This document shows positions 38,548 through 48,272 of a stretch of DNA of 64,000 nucleotides, in pieces. Source of the stretch: Streptomyces bungoensis (GTDB taxonomy: Bacteria; Actinomycetota; Actinomycetes; Streptomycetales; Streptomycetaceae). The position numbers and the translations under genes were made by a program. Positions within the stretch are counted from its first letter, which is position 1. Each line of letters opens with the position of its first letter. Below the pieces are notes generated by a model, which saw only the letters and a program-made list of their open reading frames with translations, was not told the origin of the DNA and made no database searches. The stretch spans positions 104,444-168,443 of the forward strand of contig NZ_KQ948854.1 of assembly GCF_001514215.1 (NCBI RefSeq), given 5' to 3'.

Positions 38548-40218
38548 GTGACCAGTCGATACAGATCCTTCGAGAGCTCACAAGGCCTCAACTCGCTTAC
38601 GCCCCGCCGCCGTACGGTCGTCAAGGCCGCGGCGGCGACCGCTGTCCTGGCCGGCCCGCTGGCCGCCGCGCTGCCGGCCCGCGCCGCCACGGACGCCCCC
38701 GCCTTCCTGCACGGTGTCGCCTCCGGCGACCCGCTGCCCGACGGCATCCTGCTGTGGACCCGGGTGACCCCCGTTCCGGAGGCGACACCGGGCTCGGGGA
38801 TCGGCCCGGACACCGAGGTGAGCTGGGTCGTCGCCAGGGACAAGGCGTTCACGACCGTCGTCGCCAAGGGTTCCACCACCGCGACGGCCGCCTCCGACCA
38901 CACCGTGAAGGCCGACATCCGCGGCCTGGAGCCGGCCACCGACTACTGGTTCCGCTTCTCGGCGGGCGGCACGGACTCACCGCCGGCGCGCACCCGCACC
39001 GCGCCGGCGGCGGACGCGGCGGTGTCCTCCCTGCGCTTCGGCGTGGTCTCCTGCGCCAACTGGGAGGCGGGCTACTTCGCCGCCTACCGCCATCTCGCGG
39101 CCCGCGGCGACCTGGACGCCTGGCTGCACCTCGGCGACTACATCTACGAGTACAAGTCCGGCGAGTACGCGGCCCGGGGCACGGTCGTACGGCCGCACGC
39201 GCCGGCGAACGAGATACTCACCCTCGCCGACTACCGGATCCGGCACGCCAAGTACAAGACCGATCCCGACCTGCAGGCGCTGCACGTGAAGGCCCCGGTC
39301 ATCGCGATCTGGGACGACCACGAGTTCGCGGACAACGCCTGGTCCGGCGGCGCGGTCAACCACACCGAGGGCGCCGAGGGCACCTGGACCTCGCGTCAGG
39401 CCGCGGCCAAGCAGGCCTACTTCGAGTGGATGCCGGTCCGCCCGGCCATCACGGGCACCACCTACCGGCGGCTGCGCTTCGGCAAGCTCGCCGACCTGTC
39501 CCTGCTCGACCTGCGCTCCTTCCGCTCCCAGCAGGCGTCCACGGCCAGCGGCTCGGTCGACGACCCGGACCGCACGATCACCGGCCGCGCCCAGCTGGAC
39601 TGGCTGAAGGCCGGCCTGCAGGCGTCCGACACCAGGTGGCGGCTGGTCGGCAACTCGGTGATGATCTCGCCGTTCGCCATCGGCTCCCTCTCCGCCGACC
39701 TGCTCAAGCCGCTGGCCAAGCTCCTGGGCCTGCCGCAGGAGGGCATCGCCCTCAACACCGACCAGTGGGACGGCTACACGGACGACCGCCGCGAGCTGCT
39801 GGACCACCTGCGTTCGCACGCCATCGGCAACACGGTGTTCCTGACCGGTGACATCCACATGGCGTGGGCCAACGACGTACCGGTGGACGCGGGCACCTAC
39901 CCGCTGTCACCGTCGGCGGCCACCGAGTTCGTCGTGACGTCCGTCACCTCCGACAACCTCGACGACATCGTCAAGGCCCCCGAGGGCACGATCTCCGCGG
40001 TCGCCTCCCCGGTGATCAGGGCCGCCAACCGGCACGTCCACTGGGTGGACACCGACCGGCACGGCTACGGCGTGCTGGACATCACCGCCGACCGCGCGCA
40101 GATGGACTACTACGTCCTGTCCGACCGCACCGACCCGCGGGCGACCTCCGCCTGGGTCCGCTCCTACCGCACCCGCAGCGGCACCCAGAAGGTCGAGCGG
40201 ACCTACGACCCCGTGTGA
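38548..40218 (+). CDS. phoD: PhoD-family alkaline phosphatase/phosphodiesterase, Tat-exported
   Basis: The 556-residue protein has a Tat signal (TPRRRTVVK at ~18-26, hydrophobic run, cleavage near ARAATDAPA), an N-terminal Ig-like PhoD domain and a metallophosphoesterase core. The core shows [29 protein letters not shown] and [13 protein letters not shown]. PhoD enzymes use Fe3+/Ca2+ to release phosphate from esters outside the cell. GTG 38548 is immediately preceded by a palindrome. Control by phosphate through PhoP is known for PhoD in Streptomyces, but no tandem PHO box could be confirmed here. Confidence 0.93.
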   Translation: MTSRYRSFESSQGLNSLTPRRRTVVKAAAATAVLAGPLAAALPARAATDAPAFLHGVASGDPLPDGILLWTRVTPVPEATPGSGIGPDTEVSWVVARDKAFTTVVAKGSTTATAASDHTVKADIRGLEPATDYWFRFSAGGTDSPPARTRTAPAADAAVSSLRFGVVSCANWEAGYFAAYRHLAARGDLDAWLHLGDYIYEYKSGEYAARGTVVRPHAPANEILTLADYRIRHAKYKTDPDLQALHVKAPVIAIWDDHEFADNAWSGGAVNHTEGAEGTWTSRQAAAKQAYFEWMPVRPAITGTTYRRLRFGKLADLSLLDLRSFRSQQASTASGSVDDPDRTITGRAQLDWLKAGLQASDTRWRLVGNSVMISPFAIGSLSADLLKPLAKLLGLPQEGIALNTDQWDGYTDDRRELLDHLRSHAIGNTVFLTGDIHMAWANDVPVDAGTYPLSPSAATEFVVTSVTSDNLDDIVKAPEGTISAVASPVIRAANRHVHWVDTDRHGYGVLDITADRAQMDYYVLSDRTDPRATSAWVRSYRTRSGTQKVERTYDPV

Positions 40219-40229
40219 CCGGCGCCCTG

Positions 40230-40256
40230 GCCGGAGGCTGCCACCGGGCCTCCGGC
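40230..40256. terminator. Bidirectional terminator between phoD and the hydrolase gene
   Basis: A 9-bp stem GCCGGAGGC/GCCTCCGGC with a 9-nt loop lies between the convergent stops (40218 and 40256). Confidence 0.7.
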
Positions 40257-40825
40257 TACAGGGTCTCCAGGAAGCCGAGCGCCACCCGCCAGGTGGCCTC
40301 GGCGGCCTCCTGGTCGTAGTCCGGCAGCCCGGAATCGGTGTAGAGGTGGCCGGCCCCGGCGTACCGGTACACCTCCACGTCCGCCCCGGCCCGGCCCATC
40401 TGCAGGTACCAGGCGCTCAGCCAGTCGTCCGTCTCGAACGGGTCCGGCTCGGCCACGTGGAGCTGCACCGGCAGCTCGTCCACGTGCGCGTTCGGCGCGA
40501 GGTCCGACGTGCCGTGCAGGAGCAGCAGGCCGCGCGCCTTCTCGTCGCCGAGGGCCAGGGTCTGCGCGATCGAGGCGCCGCGCGAGAACCCGGCGTACAC
40601 CAGCCCGCGCTCCGAGTACGGCGCCGCCGCCAGCACGGCCCGCTTCAGCAGCTCCTCCTTGCCGATCCGCTCGTCGAACTCCATGCCCTCCTCCACCGTG
40701 TCGAAGGTGCGGCCCTCGAAGAGGTCCGGCGTCCACACCTCGTGACCGGCCGCACGCAGCCGGTCGGCGGCCTCACGCACCGCGGGCCTGAGCCCGTAGG
40801 CCGAGTGAAAGAGCATGATGTTCAT
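40256..40825 (-). CDS. Dienelactone hydrolase family protein
   Basis: The 189-residue alpha/beta hydrolase starts MNIMLFHSAYGLRPAV. It has a nucleophile elbow YAGFSRGASIA, where Ser rather than the Cys of classical dienelactone hydrolase is expected to act, and a C-terminal GAGHLYTDSGLPDYD carrying the catalytic His. ATG 40825 was chosen over an upstream frame that adds eight unconserved residues. Small-ester hydrolysis is likely; the substrate is unknown. Confidence 0.85.
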   Translation of the reverse strand: MNIMLFHSAYGLRPAVREAADRLRAAGHEVWTPDLFEGRTFDTVEEGMEFDERIGKEELLKRAVLAAAPYSERGLVYAGFSRGASIAQTLALGDEKARGLLLLHGTSDLAPNAHVDELPVQLHVAEPDPFETDDWLSAWYLQMGRAGADVEVYRYAGAGHLYTDSGLPDYDQEAAEATWRVALGFLETL

Positions 40826-40930
40826 GGGGCCATGGTGCCAGCCGGACACGGCGGTGACGGGCGCCGCATACCCACAAACCCGCAGGACTCACATGTTCAT
40901 CCCCGCCGTCCGCCGGTTAGGAGCGGAGGC

Positions 40931-42037
40931 ATGGAGAACGTACTCCGCCCGCTGATCGTGATCGGCAGCACTGTGCTGCTCACCCTGGCCATCGGCTGGG
41001 CCACCGACCGACTGCTGCGCAAGGCCGACGACCGCAATTCCGACACCCCGCTGTGGGGGCTGCTCCGCCGCGGCCGCATCCCCTACCAGCTCGTGCTGTG
41101 CTCCGCGCTGCTCAGAGGCTCCTACGACCAGGCGAAAACGCTGCAGCGGCACCAGGTCGGCATCGGCCAGGCGCTGACCCTGGTGCTGATCGGCTCCGCG
41201 GCCTGGCTGATGATCCGGATCGCCGGCGCCGTGGTCGAGACGAGCTACAGCCGCTACGCCCGCGTCCACCGGGACGCCGCCCGGGTGCGCCGGGTCCGCA
41301 CCCAGGTGGAGCTGATCATGCGGGTGGTCTCGGCGATCGTCATCGTCGTGGCCGCCGCATCGATGCTGCTCACCTTCCCGGCGATGCGCGCGGCCGGCGC
41401 CTCGCTGCTGGCCTCCGCCGGCATCCTCGGCATCGTCGCCGGTGTCGCCGCCCAGTCGACGCTGTCCAACATGTTCGCCGGCCTGCAGATCGCCTTCGGC
41501 GACATGGTGCGCATCGGGGACACGGTGGTGGTGGACGGCGAGTGGGGCACGGTCGACGAGATCACCCTCACCTTCCTGACGGTACGGACCTGGGACGAGC
41601 GCCGGATCACCATGCCGGTGTCGTACTTCACCTCCAAGCCGTTCGAGAACTGGTCGCGGGGCACCCCGCAGATGACGGGCATCGTCTACTGGCACCTCGA
41701 CCACAGCGCGCCGATCGACGCGATGCGCGAGAAGCTGCGCGACATCCTGCGCCAGTGCCAGGCCTGGGACGGCCGCGCCTACGGCCTGCAGGTGACGGAC
41801 ACCACCCCGAACACCATCCAGGTGCGCGCCCTGGTGACCGCGAAGGACGCGGACGACATCTGGACGGTGCGGGTCGCCGTCCGCGAGCAGATGATCACCT
41901 GGCTGTCCACGGAGCATCCCTACGCGCTTCCGCGGGTCAACACCTCGGACTCGGTCCTGCCGCCGAGCCGCGTCCCCTCCCCGGACCGCGCGGCGCTCCG
42001 CAAGGCCTACGAGTTCCCGCGCACGGGCCGGGGCTGA
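40931..42037 (+). CDS. MscS-family mechanosensitive channel
   Basis: The 368-residue protein has three to four membrane helices. The last is the pore-lining Gly/Ala helix (LLASAGILGIVAGVAAQSTL), and after it come the MscS beta domain (FGDMVRIGDTVVVDGEWGTVDEITLTFLTVRTWDERRIT in several strands) and a C-terminal alpha/beta domain. Such channels release solutes on hypo-osmotic shock. ATG 40931 has GGAGG just upstream. It is divergent from the hydrolase gene. Confidence 0.9.
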   Translation: MENVLRPLIVIGSTVLLTLAIGWATDRLLRKADDRNSDTPLWGLLRRGRIPYQLVLCSALLRGSYDQAKTLQRHQVGIGQALTLVLIGSAAWLMIRIAGAVVETSYSRYARVHRDAARVRRVRTQVELIMRVVSAIVIVVAAASMLLTFPAMRAAGASLLASAGILGIVAGVAAQSTLSNMFAGLQIAFGDMVRIGDTVVVDGEWGTVDEITLTFLTVRTWDERRITMPVSYFTSKPFENWSRGTPQMTGIVYWHLDHSAPIDAMREKLRDILRQCQAWDGRAYGLQVTDTTPNTIQVRALVTAKDADDIWTVRVAVREQMITWLSTEHPYALPRVNTSDSVLPPSRVPSPDRAALRKAYEFPRTGRG

Positions 42038-42211
42038 CCCTCCGCCGCCGTCGGCGCCCGCGCTCGGCACCGCCGCCGACCTGGACGACCCGCGCGGTGA
42101 CGTGCCCGGCGCCGGGCGGGGCGAGTCGCCCACAGCGCCGGTGCGCTGGTACGACCGATCGTCAGGTCGGGCGGGGGCCGGGAAGGCGGCGCACGCCGCC
42201 CACGGCGCGGC

Positions 42212-43798
42212 TCACCGCATGCTCCGTACGTCGAGATGGCGCAGGACGCGGTCCACGATCTCCGGATCCGCACCGGGCTCGCTGCGGGCCGCCAGCACTT
42301 CGTGGCGCGCCGCGCTGAGCATCTCGCCCTGGATCCGCCGGACCCGCTTCAGGCGCGCGGCCCGCCGGCGGTGGGCATCCCTGCGCTCCTCCTCGCCGAT
42401 GTCCGGGCTGATCCGGATGCCGATGTCGTAGGCCCGCCGCAGCATCTGCTCGGACAGCTCCTCCGGCAGCTCCTCGACCTGCTCGATCTCCTTGAGCCGG
42501 TGTTTGGCGGCCTTGGAGGCCCGCACGGCCAGTTCCTTCTCGAACTCCTTCTCCCGCTCCGAGTCGGCCTGCACCCCCAGCCGCTTCACGAGCCAGGGCA
42601 GGGTCAGCCCCTGCAGCACCAGGGTGGCGATGATCACCCCGAAGGCGATGAAGACGATCTCGTCGCGGTCGGGGAAGGGCGAGCCGTCGTCGGTCTTCAG
42701 CGGGATGGCCAGCACCAGGGCGACCGAGGCCACCCCGCGCATGCCGGACCACCACATCACGACGGTCTCCCGCCAGCTCACCGGGATCTCCTCGTCGTAG
42801 TCCCGGCGGGCGTGCAGCCGTTGTGTGAGCCAGGTGGCCGGCAGCAGCCACAGCAGCCGTACGAGCACCACCACGCCCGTGACCGCGGCGGCCCAGCCGA
42901 GCAGCTCACCCCACCGCCCGGACGCGGTGCGGATCGCGTTGTGCAGCTCCAGGCCGATCAGGCCGAAGGCGACCCCGGTGACGAGCGTGTCGACGATGTC
43001 CCAGAAGGTGTGCCCGGCGAGCCGGGTCATCACGTCGTCGGCGTCGGTGGCGTACTCGGCGAGGAACAGCGCGGTGGTGAGCACGGCCAGCACCCCGGAG
43101 CCGTGCAGCTCCTCGGCGAGCACGTAGGAGGCGTACGGCACCAGCAGGGACAGCCCGATCTGCAGCGTGGGCTCCCCGAGCAGGTCCATCAGCCGGTTCG
43201 CGCCCCAGCCCAGGGCCAGCCCGACGGCGAGCGCGACCACGGCCGACAGCACCAGGTCCAGCCCCGCGCGCGGCCACGAGAACGCGCCGGTCACCGCCGC
43301 GGCGATCGCCACGTGGTACAGCACGATGGCGGTCACGTCGTTGAAGAGCCCCTCGCCCTCCAGGATCGACACCAGCCGGCGGGGCAGCCCGAGCTGGCCG
43401 GCGACCGCCGTCGCGGCGACCGGGTCCGGCGGGGCGATCAGCGCGCCCAGCGCCACGGCGGCCGCGATCGGCAGCCCGGGCACGATCGCGTTGGCGACCA
43501 GCGCGACGCACACCATCGTGACGAACACCAGGGCGACGGCCAGCAGGAAGATGGGCCGCAGGTTCGCCGCGAACTGCCGCCAGGAGGTGCGGCGTACGGC
43601 GGCGTAGAGCAGCGGCGGCAGCAGCGCCGGCAGGATCAGGTCCGGCGGGATGCTCACGTTGGGCACGAAGTCGGCGATCGCCAGGACCCCGCCGAGCAGC
43701 GTCATCAGCACCGGCGACGGCACCCCGAGCCGCTCCCCGACCGGGACGCTCAACAGGGCCCCGAGCAGCAGCACGAACAAGAGGGCCAGTTGATCCAC
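42212..43798 (-). CDS. CPA1-family Na+/H+ antiporter
   Basis: The 528-residue protein has about twelve membrane helices, with the ion-site segments IAPPDPVAATAVAG and EGEGLFNDVTAIVLY typical of CPA1 exchangers, and WWSGMRGVASVALVLAIP (the conserved Arg helix). A ~140-residue helical cytosolic tail rich in Glu/Arg follows. GTG 43798 begins MDQLALLFVLLL. It is convergent with mscS; the 174-nt gap (42038-42211) holds only a short GGCGGC/GCCGCC hairpin. Confidence 0.92.
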   Translation of the reverse strand: MDQLALLFVLLLGALLSVPVGERLGVPSPVLMTLLGGVLAIADFVPNVSIPPDLILPALLPPLLYAAVRRTSWRQFAANLRPIFLLAVALVFVTMVCVALVANAIVPGLPIAAAVALGALIAPPDPVAATAVAGQLGLPRRLVSILEGEGLFNDVTAIVLYHVAIAAAVTGAFSWPRAGLDLVLSAVVALAVGLALGWGANRLMDLLGEPTLQIGLSLLVPYASYVLAEELHGSGVLAVLTTALFLAEYATDADDVMTRLAGHTFWDIVDTLVTGVAFGLIGLELHNAIRTASGRWGELLGWAAAVTGVVVLVRLLWLLPATWLTQRLHARRDYDEEIPVSWRETVVMWWSGMRGVASVALVLAIPLKTDDGSPFPDRDEIVFIAFGVIIATLVLQGLTLPWLVKRLGVQADSEREKEFEKELAVRASKAAKHRLKEIEQVEELPEELSEQMLRRAYDIGIRISPDIGEEERRDAHRRRAARLKRVRRIQGEMLSAARHEVLAARSEPGADPEIVDRVLRHLDVRSMR

Positions 43799-43923
43799 GG
43801 CGAGCGCTCCGGGGGTCGACGATCATATCGGCAGGCCTCAAGCCTGCCACGCCGATCGCCGGCCGACGGTGCCGGGCGCGCCCCGGCCGTTCTGGCCTTC
43901 CTCGCCTCCGGCCGCCGGAATAC

Positions 43924-44391
43924 CTACAGGTCGCGGCGCATGGCCCGGTGCGGAATGCCGGCGTCCGGGAACTCCGGGCCGTACGCCTCGTACCCGAGAC
44001 GCTCGTAGAAGCCCAGGGCGTGCGTCTGCGCGTGGAGGTCCACGGCCGCCAGCCCGCGCTCGCGTGCCGCCTCCTCGACGGCCCGCACCAGGGCCACGCC
44101 GACGCCCAGTCCGCGTGCCTCACGGGCCACGGCGAGCCGCCCCAGGGACCCCACGGAGGCGTCCCCGCCGGTCTTGGCGGCGGCCGCCTCGCCGTGCAGC
44201 AGGCGCCCGGTGCCGAGCGGCACGCCGTCCTCGCCGACCGCCAGGACGTGCACGGCCACGGCGTCGTAGGCGTCGTACTCGATGTCCTCGGCGACGCCCT
44301 GCTCGCGGACGAAGACCTCCTTGCGGACCGCGAAGCACGCCTCGCGGTCGGCGGGGTCCTCGGCGACGCGGACGGTGTACGGGACGCTCAC
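43924..44391 (-). CDS. GNAT-family N-acetyltransferase
   Basis: The 155-residue protein resembles the ElaA/YjcF branch of GNATs: [15 protein letters not shown] at the N-terminus, [23 protein letters not shown] as the acetyl-CoA-binding motif A, and [20 protein letters not shown] at the C-terminus. GTG 44391 overlaps the stop of the pseudouridine synthase gene (GTGA). The substrate is unknown. Confidence 0.88.
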   Translation of the reverse strand: MSVPYTVRVAEDPADREACFAVRKEVFVREQGVAEDIEYDAYDAVAVHVLAVGEDGVPLGTGRLLHGEAAAAKTGGDASVGSLGRLAVAREARGLGVGVALVRAVEEAARERGLAAVDLHAQTHALGFYERLGYEAYGPEFPDAGIPHRAMRRDL

Positions 44392-45332
44392 CCGTAGGTC
44401 TCCTCTCGCACCTGGTCGAGGGCCTTCTGCAGGTCCGCCGGGTAGTCGCTGGCGAACTCGACCCACTGCCCGTCCGCCGGGTGCTCGAAGCCGAGCCGCA
44501 CGGCGTGCAGCCACTGGCGGGTCAGGTGCAGGCGCTTGGCGAGGGTCGGGTCGGCACCGTAGGTGAGGTCGCCGACGCAGGGGTGGCGGTGGGCGGCCAT
44601 GTGGACGCGGATCTGGTGGGTGCGGCCGGTCTCCAGCTTGACGTCGAGCAGGGAGGCGGCGCGGAAGGCCTCGATGAGGTCGTAGTGGGTCACGGAGGGC
44701 TTGCCCTCGGCCGTGACCGCCCACTTGTAGTCGTGCTGCGGGTGGCGGCCGATCGGCGCGTCGATCGTGCCGCTCGTCGGGTCCGGGTGGCCCTGGACCA
44801 GGGTGTGGTAGCGCTTGTCGACCGTGCGCTCCTTGAACTGGCGCTTGAGCGACGTGTAGGCCCGCTCGGACTTGGCGACGGCCATCAGGCCGGAGGTGCC
44901 CACGTCCAGACGGTGCACGATGCCCTGGCGCTCGGCGGCGCCGGACGTCGAGATCCGGTACCCGGCGGCGGCGAGGCCGCCGATGACCGTCGGCCCGGTC
45001 CAGCCCGGGGACGGGTGGGCGGCGACGCCCACGGGCTTCACGATCACGACCACGTCCTCGTCGTCGTGCACGATCTCCATGCCCTCGACCGGCTCGGCGA
45101 CCACCTGCACCGGCGCGGGCGCCTGCGGCATCTCGACCTCGAGCCAGGCGCCGCCGTGCACCCGCTCCGACTTGCCGACCACCGCGCCGTCGACCTGGAC
45201 CTTGCCGGACGCGGCCAGCTCGGCCGCCTTCGTGCGGGAGAAGCCGAACATGCGCGAGATGGCGGCGTCGACGCGCTCGCCCTCCAGGCCGTCGGGCACG
45301 GGCAGGGTTCGGATCTCGGGAATCGTGCTCAC
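44388..45332 (-). CDS. rluD: RluD/RluA-family 23S rRNA pseudouridine synthase
   Basis: The 314-residue protein has an N-terminal S4 RNA-binding domain ([20 protein letters not shown]), then the catalytic domain with [14 protein letters not shown] (catalytic Asp), KRYHTLVQG and [12 protein letters not shown]. It should isomerise uridines in 23S rRNA helix 69 or related sites. GTG 45332 was chosen because the S4 domain starts soon after. It follows lspA on the same strand, an order common in bacteria. Confidence 0.92.
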   Translation of the reverse strand: MSTIPEIRTLPVPDGLEGERVDAAISRMFGFSRTKAAELAASGKVQVDGAVVGKSERVHGGAWLEVEMPQAPAPVQVVAEPVEGMEIVHDDEDVVVIVKPVGVAAHPSPGWTGPTVIGGLAAAGYRISTSGAAERQGIVHRLDVGTSGLMAVAKSERAYTSLKRQFKERTVDKRYHTLVQGHPDPTSGTIDAPIGRHPQHDYKWAVTAEGKPSVTHYDLIEAFRAASLLDVKLETGRTHQIRVHMAAHRHPCVGDLTYGADPTLAKRLHLTRQWLHAVRLGFEHPADGQWVEFASDYPADLQKALDQVREETYG

Positions 45333-45423
45333 CCGTCGAGTATGCCGGACGGTCCGGCGGCACCCGAACGAGCCTGTGGACAACCGCCGCTCCGGGGAGC
45401 CCCGGTGCCGCCCCGGTCCGGCC

Positions 45424-46023
45424 TCAGTCCTTGTGGACCGTGCCGTCCGGGTCCAGGCCGCGGAAGGACAGCAGCACGATCAGGATGCCCCCGCACACGA
45501 TCGCGGAGTCGGCCAGGTTGAACACCGCGAAGCCCTTGGGCGCGATGAAGTCCACGACCTCGCCCTCGAAGACCCCGGGCGCCCGGAAGATCCGGTCGGT
45601 GAGGTTGCCGAGCGCGCCGCCGAGCAGCAGGCCCAGCGCGATCGCCCAGGGCATGCTGTACAGCTTGCGGGCCAGGCGGATGATCACGCCGATCACAGCG
45701 GCCGCGATCAGCGTGAAGATGACGGTGAAGGCCGCGCCGAAGCCGAAGGCCGCGCCCGGGTTGCGGATGGCGTGCAGCTCCAGCCAGTCCCCGATCACCT
45801 GGATCGGCGCATGGTGCTCCAGCTTGGCGACCACCAGCATCTTGCTGACCAGGTCCAGGGCGTACGCGACGGCGGCCACCGCGAACAGCACCGCGATCCG
45901 GCGCCCGCGCCCGGTCCGCGTCCGCTCCGCCACCGCCTGCGCGTCCGCTCCGGCCGCCGCCGTCGGCTCGTCGCCGCCGTCCGGGGTGTCCGGCGTACCG
46001 ATGATCCGCTCCGCCTCTGCCAC
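45424..46023 (-). CDS. lspA: Lipoprotein signal peptidase (signal peptidase II)
   Basis: LspA removes signal peptides of diacylated prelipoproteins, acting after Lgt (7209-8231). The 199-residue protein has a ~40-residue hydrophilic N-terminal extension, four membrane helices, and the aspartyl-protease motifs GNLTDRIFR and FNLADSAIV with the two catalytic Asp. [10 protein letters not shown] is also typical. The start is GTG 46023. Globomycin sensitivity would be expected. Confidence 0.96.
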   Translation of the reverse strand: MAEAERIIGTPDTPDGGDEPTAAAGADAQAVAERTRTGRGRRIAVLFAVAAVAYALDLVSKMLVVAKLEHHAPIQVIGDWLELHAIRNPGAAFGFGAAFTVIFTLIAAAVIGVIIRLARKLYSMPWAIALGLLLGGALGNLTDRIFRAPGVFEGEVVDFIAPKGFAVFNLADSAIVCGGILIVLLSFRGLDPDGTVHKD

Positions 46024-46090
46024 GTGAGTCCCTCAACCTAGGTGCCTGACTGAGGACGAGACTACGGCACGCCCGGCACGACCCCGAGGG

Positions 46091-47662
46091 TCAGGAGCGG
46101 CGTTCCTGCTTCTGCTTGCACTCCACGCACAGAGTGGCCCTCGGGAACGCCTGCATGCGGGCCTTGCCGATGGGGTTGCCGCAGTTCTCGCACAGGCCGT
46201 ACGTGCCCGCGTCCAGCCGTTCCAGGGCGCGTCCGGTCTGGAGCAGCATCTCGCGCGCGTTGGCGGCCAGCGCCATCTCGTGCTCGCGCGTGATGTTCTT
46301 GGTGCCGGTGTCGGCCTGGTCGTCGCCGGCGCCGTCCCCGGAGTCCCGCATGAGACCGGCCAGGGACGTCTCGGAGGAGCTGATCTCGTCCGTGAGCCGC
46401 TGGGCCTCGGCGGTCAGCTCGGCGCGTGCCTCCGCGACCTCCTCCGGGGTCCAGGGGTCCTCGCCGGGGCGCACCGCAAGCTCGCCCGGTTCCGCCGCGG
46501 CGACCCGCGCTTTGGGGACGGCTGAGTCGTCCGCCGTGGCCGTGCCAGGAGTCTTCTTCGCAACCACTGTCGTGGCTCCCGTCTGCTTCGCGGCCCGCGC
46601 CGCGCCCGCTTTCTTGGCCGTGCTCTTCTCGGCAGCCCCCGTCGAGACGTCTCCGGCGGCCGCCTTCACCACACCGGCCTCCCCGGCCGTCACCCCGCCG
46701 ACTCCTTCCTCCGTGCCCGTGTCCTCACGACCCGCGATACCGGCCGCCCGCCCGGCCGCCGCCTTCCCACCGGCCCTCTTCCGGCCGGCGGCCTTCGCCT
46801 CCGGCGCCCGGGTGCTCCTGGCGGTTCCGGCGGCCTCTCCGGCTGCCGGAGGCTGCCTCCCGGTGCCCTCCTCCGCGGCGGCCGGCTTGCTGACGGCGGC
46901 CGCCTCCTTGGCGGCCGCCTCACCGACGGCCGTCTTCTTGGTGGCCACCTTCTTGGTGGCCACTTCCGAGGAGGCCGTCTTCTTGACTGCCGCCTTCTTG
47001 GTGGCCCCTCTCTTGGCCGCCGCCTTCTTCGGAGCCGACTTCTTGGCGGCCGTCTTCTCGACCGCTTCCGTCTTCGTGACCGCCGTCTTCGTGACCGCCG
47101 CCTTCGCAGCCGCCGTCTTCGTCGCAGCGGTCTTCTTCACCGCCGCCTTGGCGGCAGGCTTCTCCGCGGTCTTCCCCGCCGTCTTCTCGGCAGTCTCCCC
47201 CGCCGTTTCGTGGGCCGCCTTCGCGGCCGTCTTCCCCGCCGTCTCGTGGACCGCCTTCGCGGCCGTCTTCCCCGCCATCTCGTGGACCGCCTTCGCGGCC
47301 GTCTTCCCCGCTGTCTCCTCGGCCGCCTTCGCGGCCGTCTCCCCCGTCGTCTTCCCCGCCGCAGGCTTCTTCCCCGCGGACTTCTTCCCCGCGGACTTCT
47401 TCCCCGCGGACTTCTTCCCCGCGGACTTCTTCCCCGCGGACTTCTGCCCGGCGGCCGCCGCGATGTCACCGGCCGGCCGCTTCCCCGCCCTGCCCGCCGG
47501 CCCCGCCGTCCGCGCGGCGCCCGACGCGGCACGCGCGCGCGTGGTCTTCCTGCCGCCCGCTCCCTCGGCCTCGCCGCCCGGGGCAGCCGAAGCACCGGAG
47601 GCGGCCACGCCCCTCGGGCGGCCGGTCGCCGGCTGCTGTACGGCGGTCTTCTTCACCACCAT
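46091..47662 (-). CDS. ddbA: DksA/TraR zinc-finger protein with histone H1-like Lys/Ala-rich region
   Basis: The 523-residue product has a ~400-residue Lys/Ala/Thr-rich, repeat-containing region like histone H1 tails. This includes five perfect SAGKK units and 12-residue AVHETAGKTAAK-type repeats. It ends in a ~110-residue DksA/TraR domain with the C4 zinc finger LCENCGNPIGKA...LCVECKQ. From memory it corresponds to the S. coelicolor nucleoid protein DdbA (SCO2075), described as a DNA-binding, DksA-like protein. It should bind DNA and perhaps RNA polymerase. ATG 47662 follows AGGGG. Repeat number probably varies among strains. Confidence 0.9.
   Translation of the reverse strand: MVVKKTAVQQPATGRPRGVAASGASAAPGGEAEGAGGRKTTRARAASGAARTAGPAGRAGKRPAGDIAAAAGQKSAGKKSAGKKSAGKKSAGKKSAGKKPAAGKTTGETAAKAAEETAGKTAAKAVHEMAGKTAAKAVHETAGKTAAKAAHETAGETAEKTAGKTAEKPAAKAAVKKTAATKTAAAKAAVTKTAVTKTEAVEKTAAKKSAPKKAAAKRGATKKAAVKKTASSEVATKKVATKKTAVGEAAAKEAAAVSKPAAAEEGTGRQPPAAGEAAGTARSTRAPEAKAAGRKRAGGKAAAGRAAGIAGREDTGTEEGVGGVTAGEAGVVKAAAGDVSTGAAEKSTAKKAGAARAAKQTGATTVVAKKTPGTATADDSAVPKARVAAAEPGELAVRPGEDPWTPEEVAEARAELTAEAQRLTDEISSSETSLAGLMRDSGDGAGDDQADTGTKNITREHEMALAANAREMLLQTGRALERLDAGTYGLCENCGNPIGKARMQAFPRATLCVECKQKQERRS
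47208..47340. repeat. 36-bp tandem repeats in ddbA (12-residue units)
   Basis: The phrase TCGCGGCCGTCTTCCCCG recurs at 47221, 47257 and 47293, and a shorter match at 47329, each 36 bp apart. They encode Ala/Lys/Thr/His-rich 12-residue units. Small differences between units suggest older duplications than the neighbouring 15-bp array. Confidence 0.85.
47366..47440. repeat. Five perfect 15-bp tandem repeats in ddbA
   Basis: CTTCTTCCCCGCGGA repeats five times without change, at 47366, 47381, 47396, 47411 and 47426, encoding SAGKK units on the - strand. Perfect identity points to recent slippage-type expansion. Confidence 0.95.
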
Positions 47663-47950
47663 GGCCGCGGCCCCTTCACATATTGTGATCTTGCTCGCGA
47701 ATCGTGCTGGGACGATAAATCGACTCGAGTCCCGCGGCAACGGGGCACACCGCCCGATTCGCCCGCCCGCGCCCCCCGCGCAGCGGACCTGCATCCGTTG
47801 TGCCCAGCTCACCGCCGGGTAATCCGCCGGGGAGGGCGTCCACGCGGAAGCACACCCGCCCCCCTCGCCATTCGGGTCACCCGGTCCCCGCCCCGGCCGC
47901 TCGCCCGCCGGGCGCCGGAAAAGCGGTCGGCCGCTGTCCGCGAGGCGCCG
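47663..47950. other. Intergenic region upstream of ddbA with three short palindromes
   Basis: This divergent spacer holds TCACA-TAT-TGTGA (47676-47688, 14 nt before the ddbA ATG), CGAT-AA-ATCG (47713-47722) and GACTCGAGTC (47722-47731), all in the AT-richer part nearest ddbA. They may be operators of the ddbA promoter. From 47732 to 47950 nothing was recognised apart from approach to the ileS promoter. Confidence 0.5.
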
Positions 47951-47956
47951 TACACT
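47951..47956 (+). promoter_or_regulatory. Candidate -10 of the ileS T-box transcript
   Basis: TACACT lies just upstream of the first T-box leader helix. A convincing -35 was not found. Confidence 0.4.
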
Positions 47957-47962
47957 GGGCGG

Positions 47963-48272
47963 AGCGAAAAGCGTGGATGGGGACGAGTAGCGGCGTACGC
48001 AGCCCAGAGCGACCCGGGGACGGTGTGAGCCCGGGGACGAGCGCGACGTGAAGATCACCCCGGAGCCGCCGGAGGAAAGCCGCAGGCCAGAGGCCATCAC
48101 GGCGAGTAGAACCGGCTTCGCGACCCCAATGAGGGGGCTCACCGTCGCGTACGGCGCGGCGGAGGGCCAAGGAGGGTGGTACCGCGGGAGCGCGCCGCAC
48201 ACGGCGTAGGCGAAACAGCAGGCTCTCGTCCCTCCGACGGAAGGCAGCAAGTCCGTTGGAGGATGCTCGCAG
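47963..48272 (+). promoter_or_regulatory. T-box riboswitch controlling ileS translation, isoleucine specifier
   Basis: The leader contains the canonical T-box sequence AGGGTGGTACCGCGGG (48173-48188). A short stem I is formed by CCGGGG (48031-48036) and CCCCGG (48058-48063); its loop holds an ATC (Ile) triplet at 48054-48056. Close to the gene, CCTCCGACGGA (48231-48241) can pair with TCCGTTGGAGG (48252-48262) over 11 bp (one G-U), hiding the GGAGG ribosome-binding site. Actinobacterial ileS T-boxes with ultrashort stem I act on translation in this manner: uncharged tRNA-Ile frees the Shine-Dalgarno. No U-run terminator is present. The 5' boundary is approximate. Confidence 0.92.

Noticed and set aside
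47366..47440. CRISPR-like array
   Set aside because: The units are contiguous 15-bp repeats with no spacers, and they encode an in-frame Lys/Ala-rich protein segment.
47676..47688. Crp-type site upstream of ddbA
   Set aside because: The palindrome is TCACA-N3-TGTGA, the reverse arrangement and wrong spacing compared with TGTGA-N6-TCACA.
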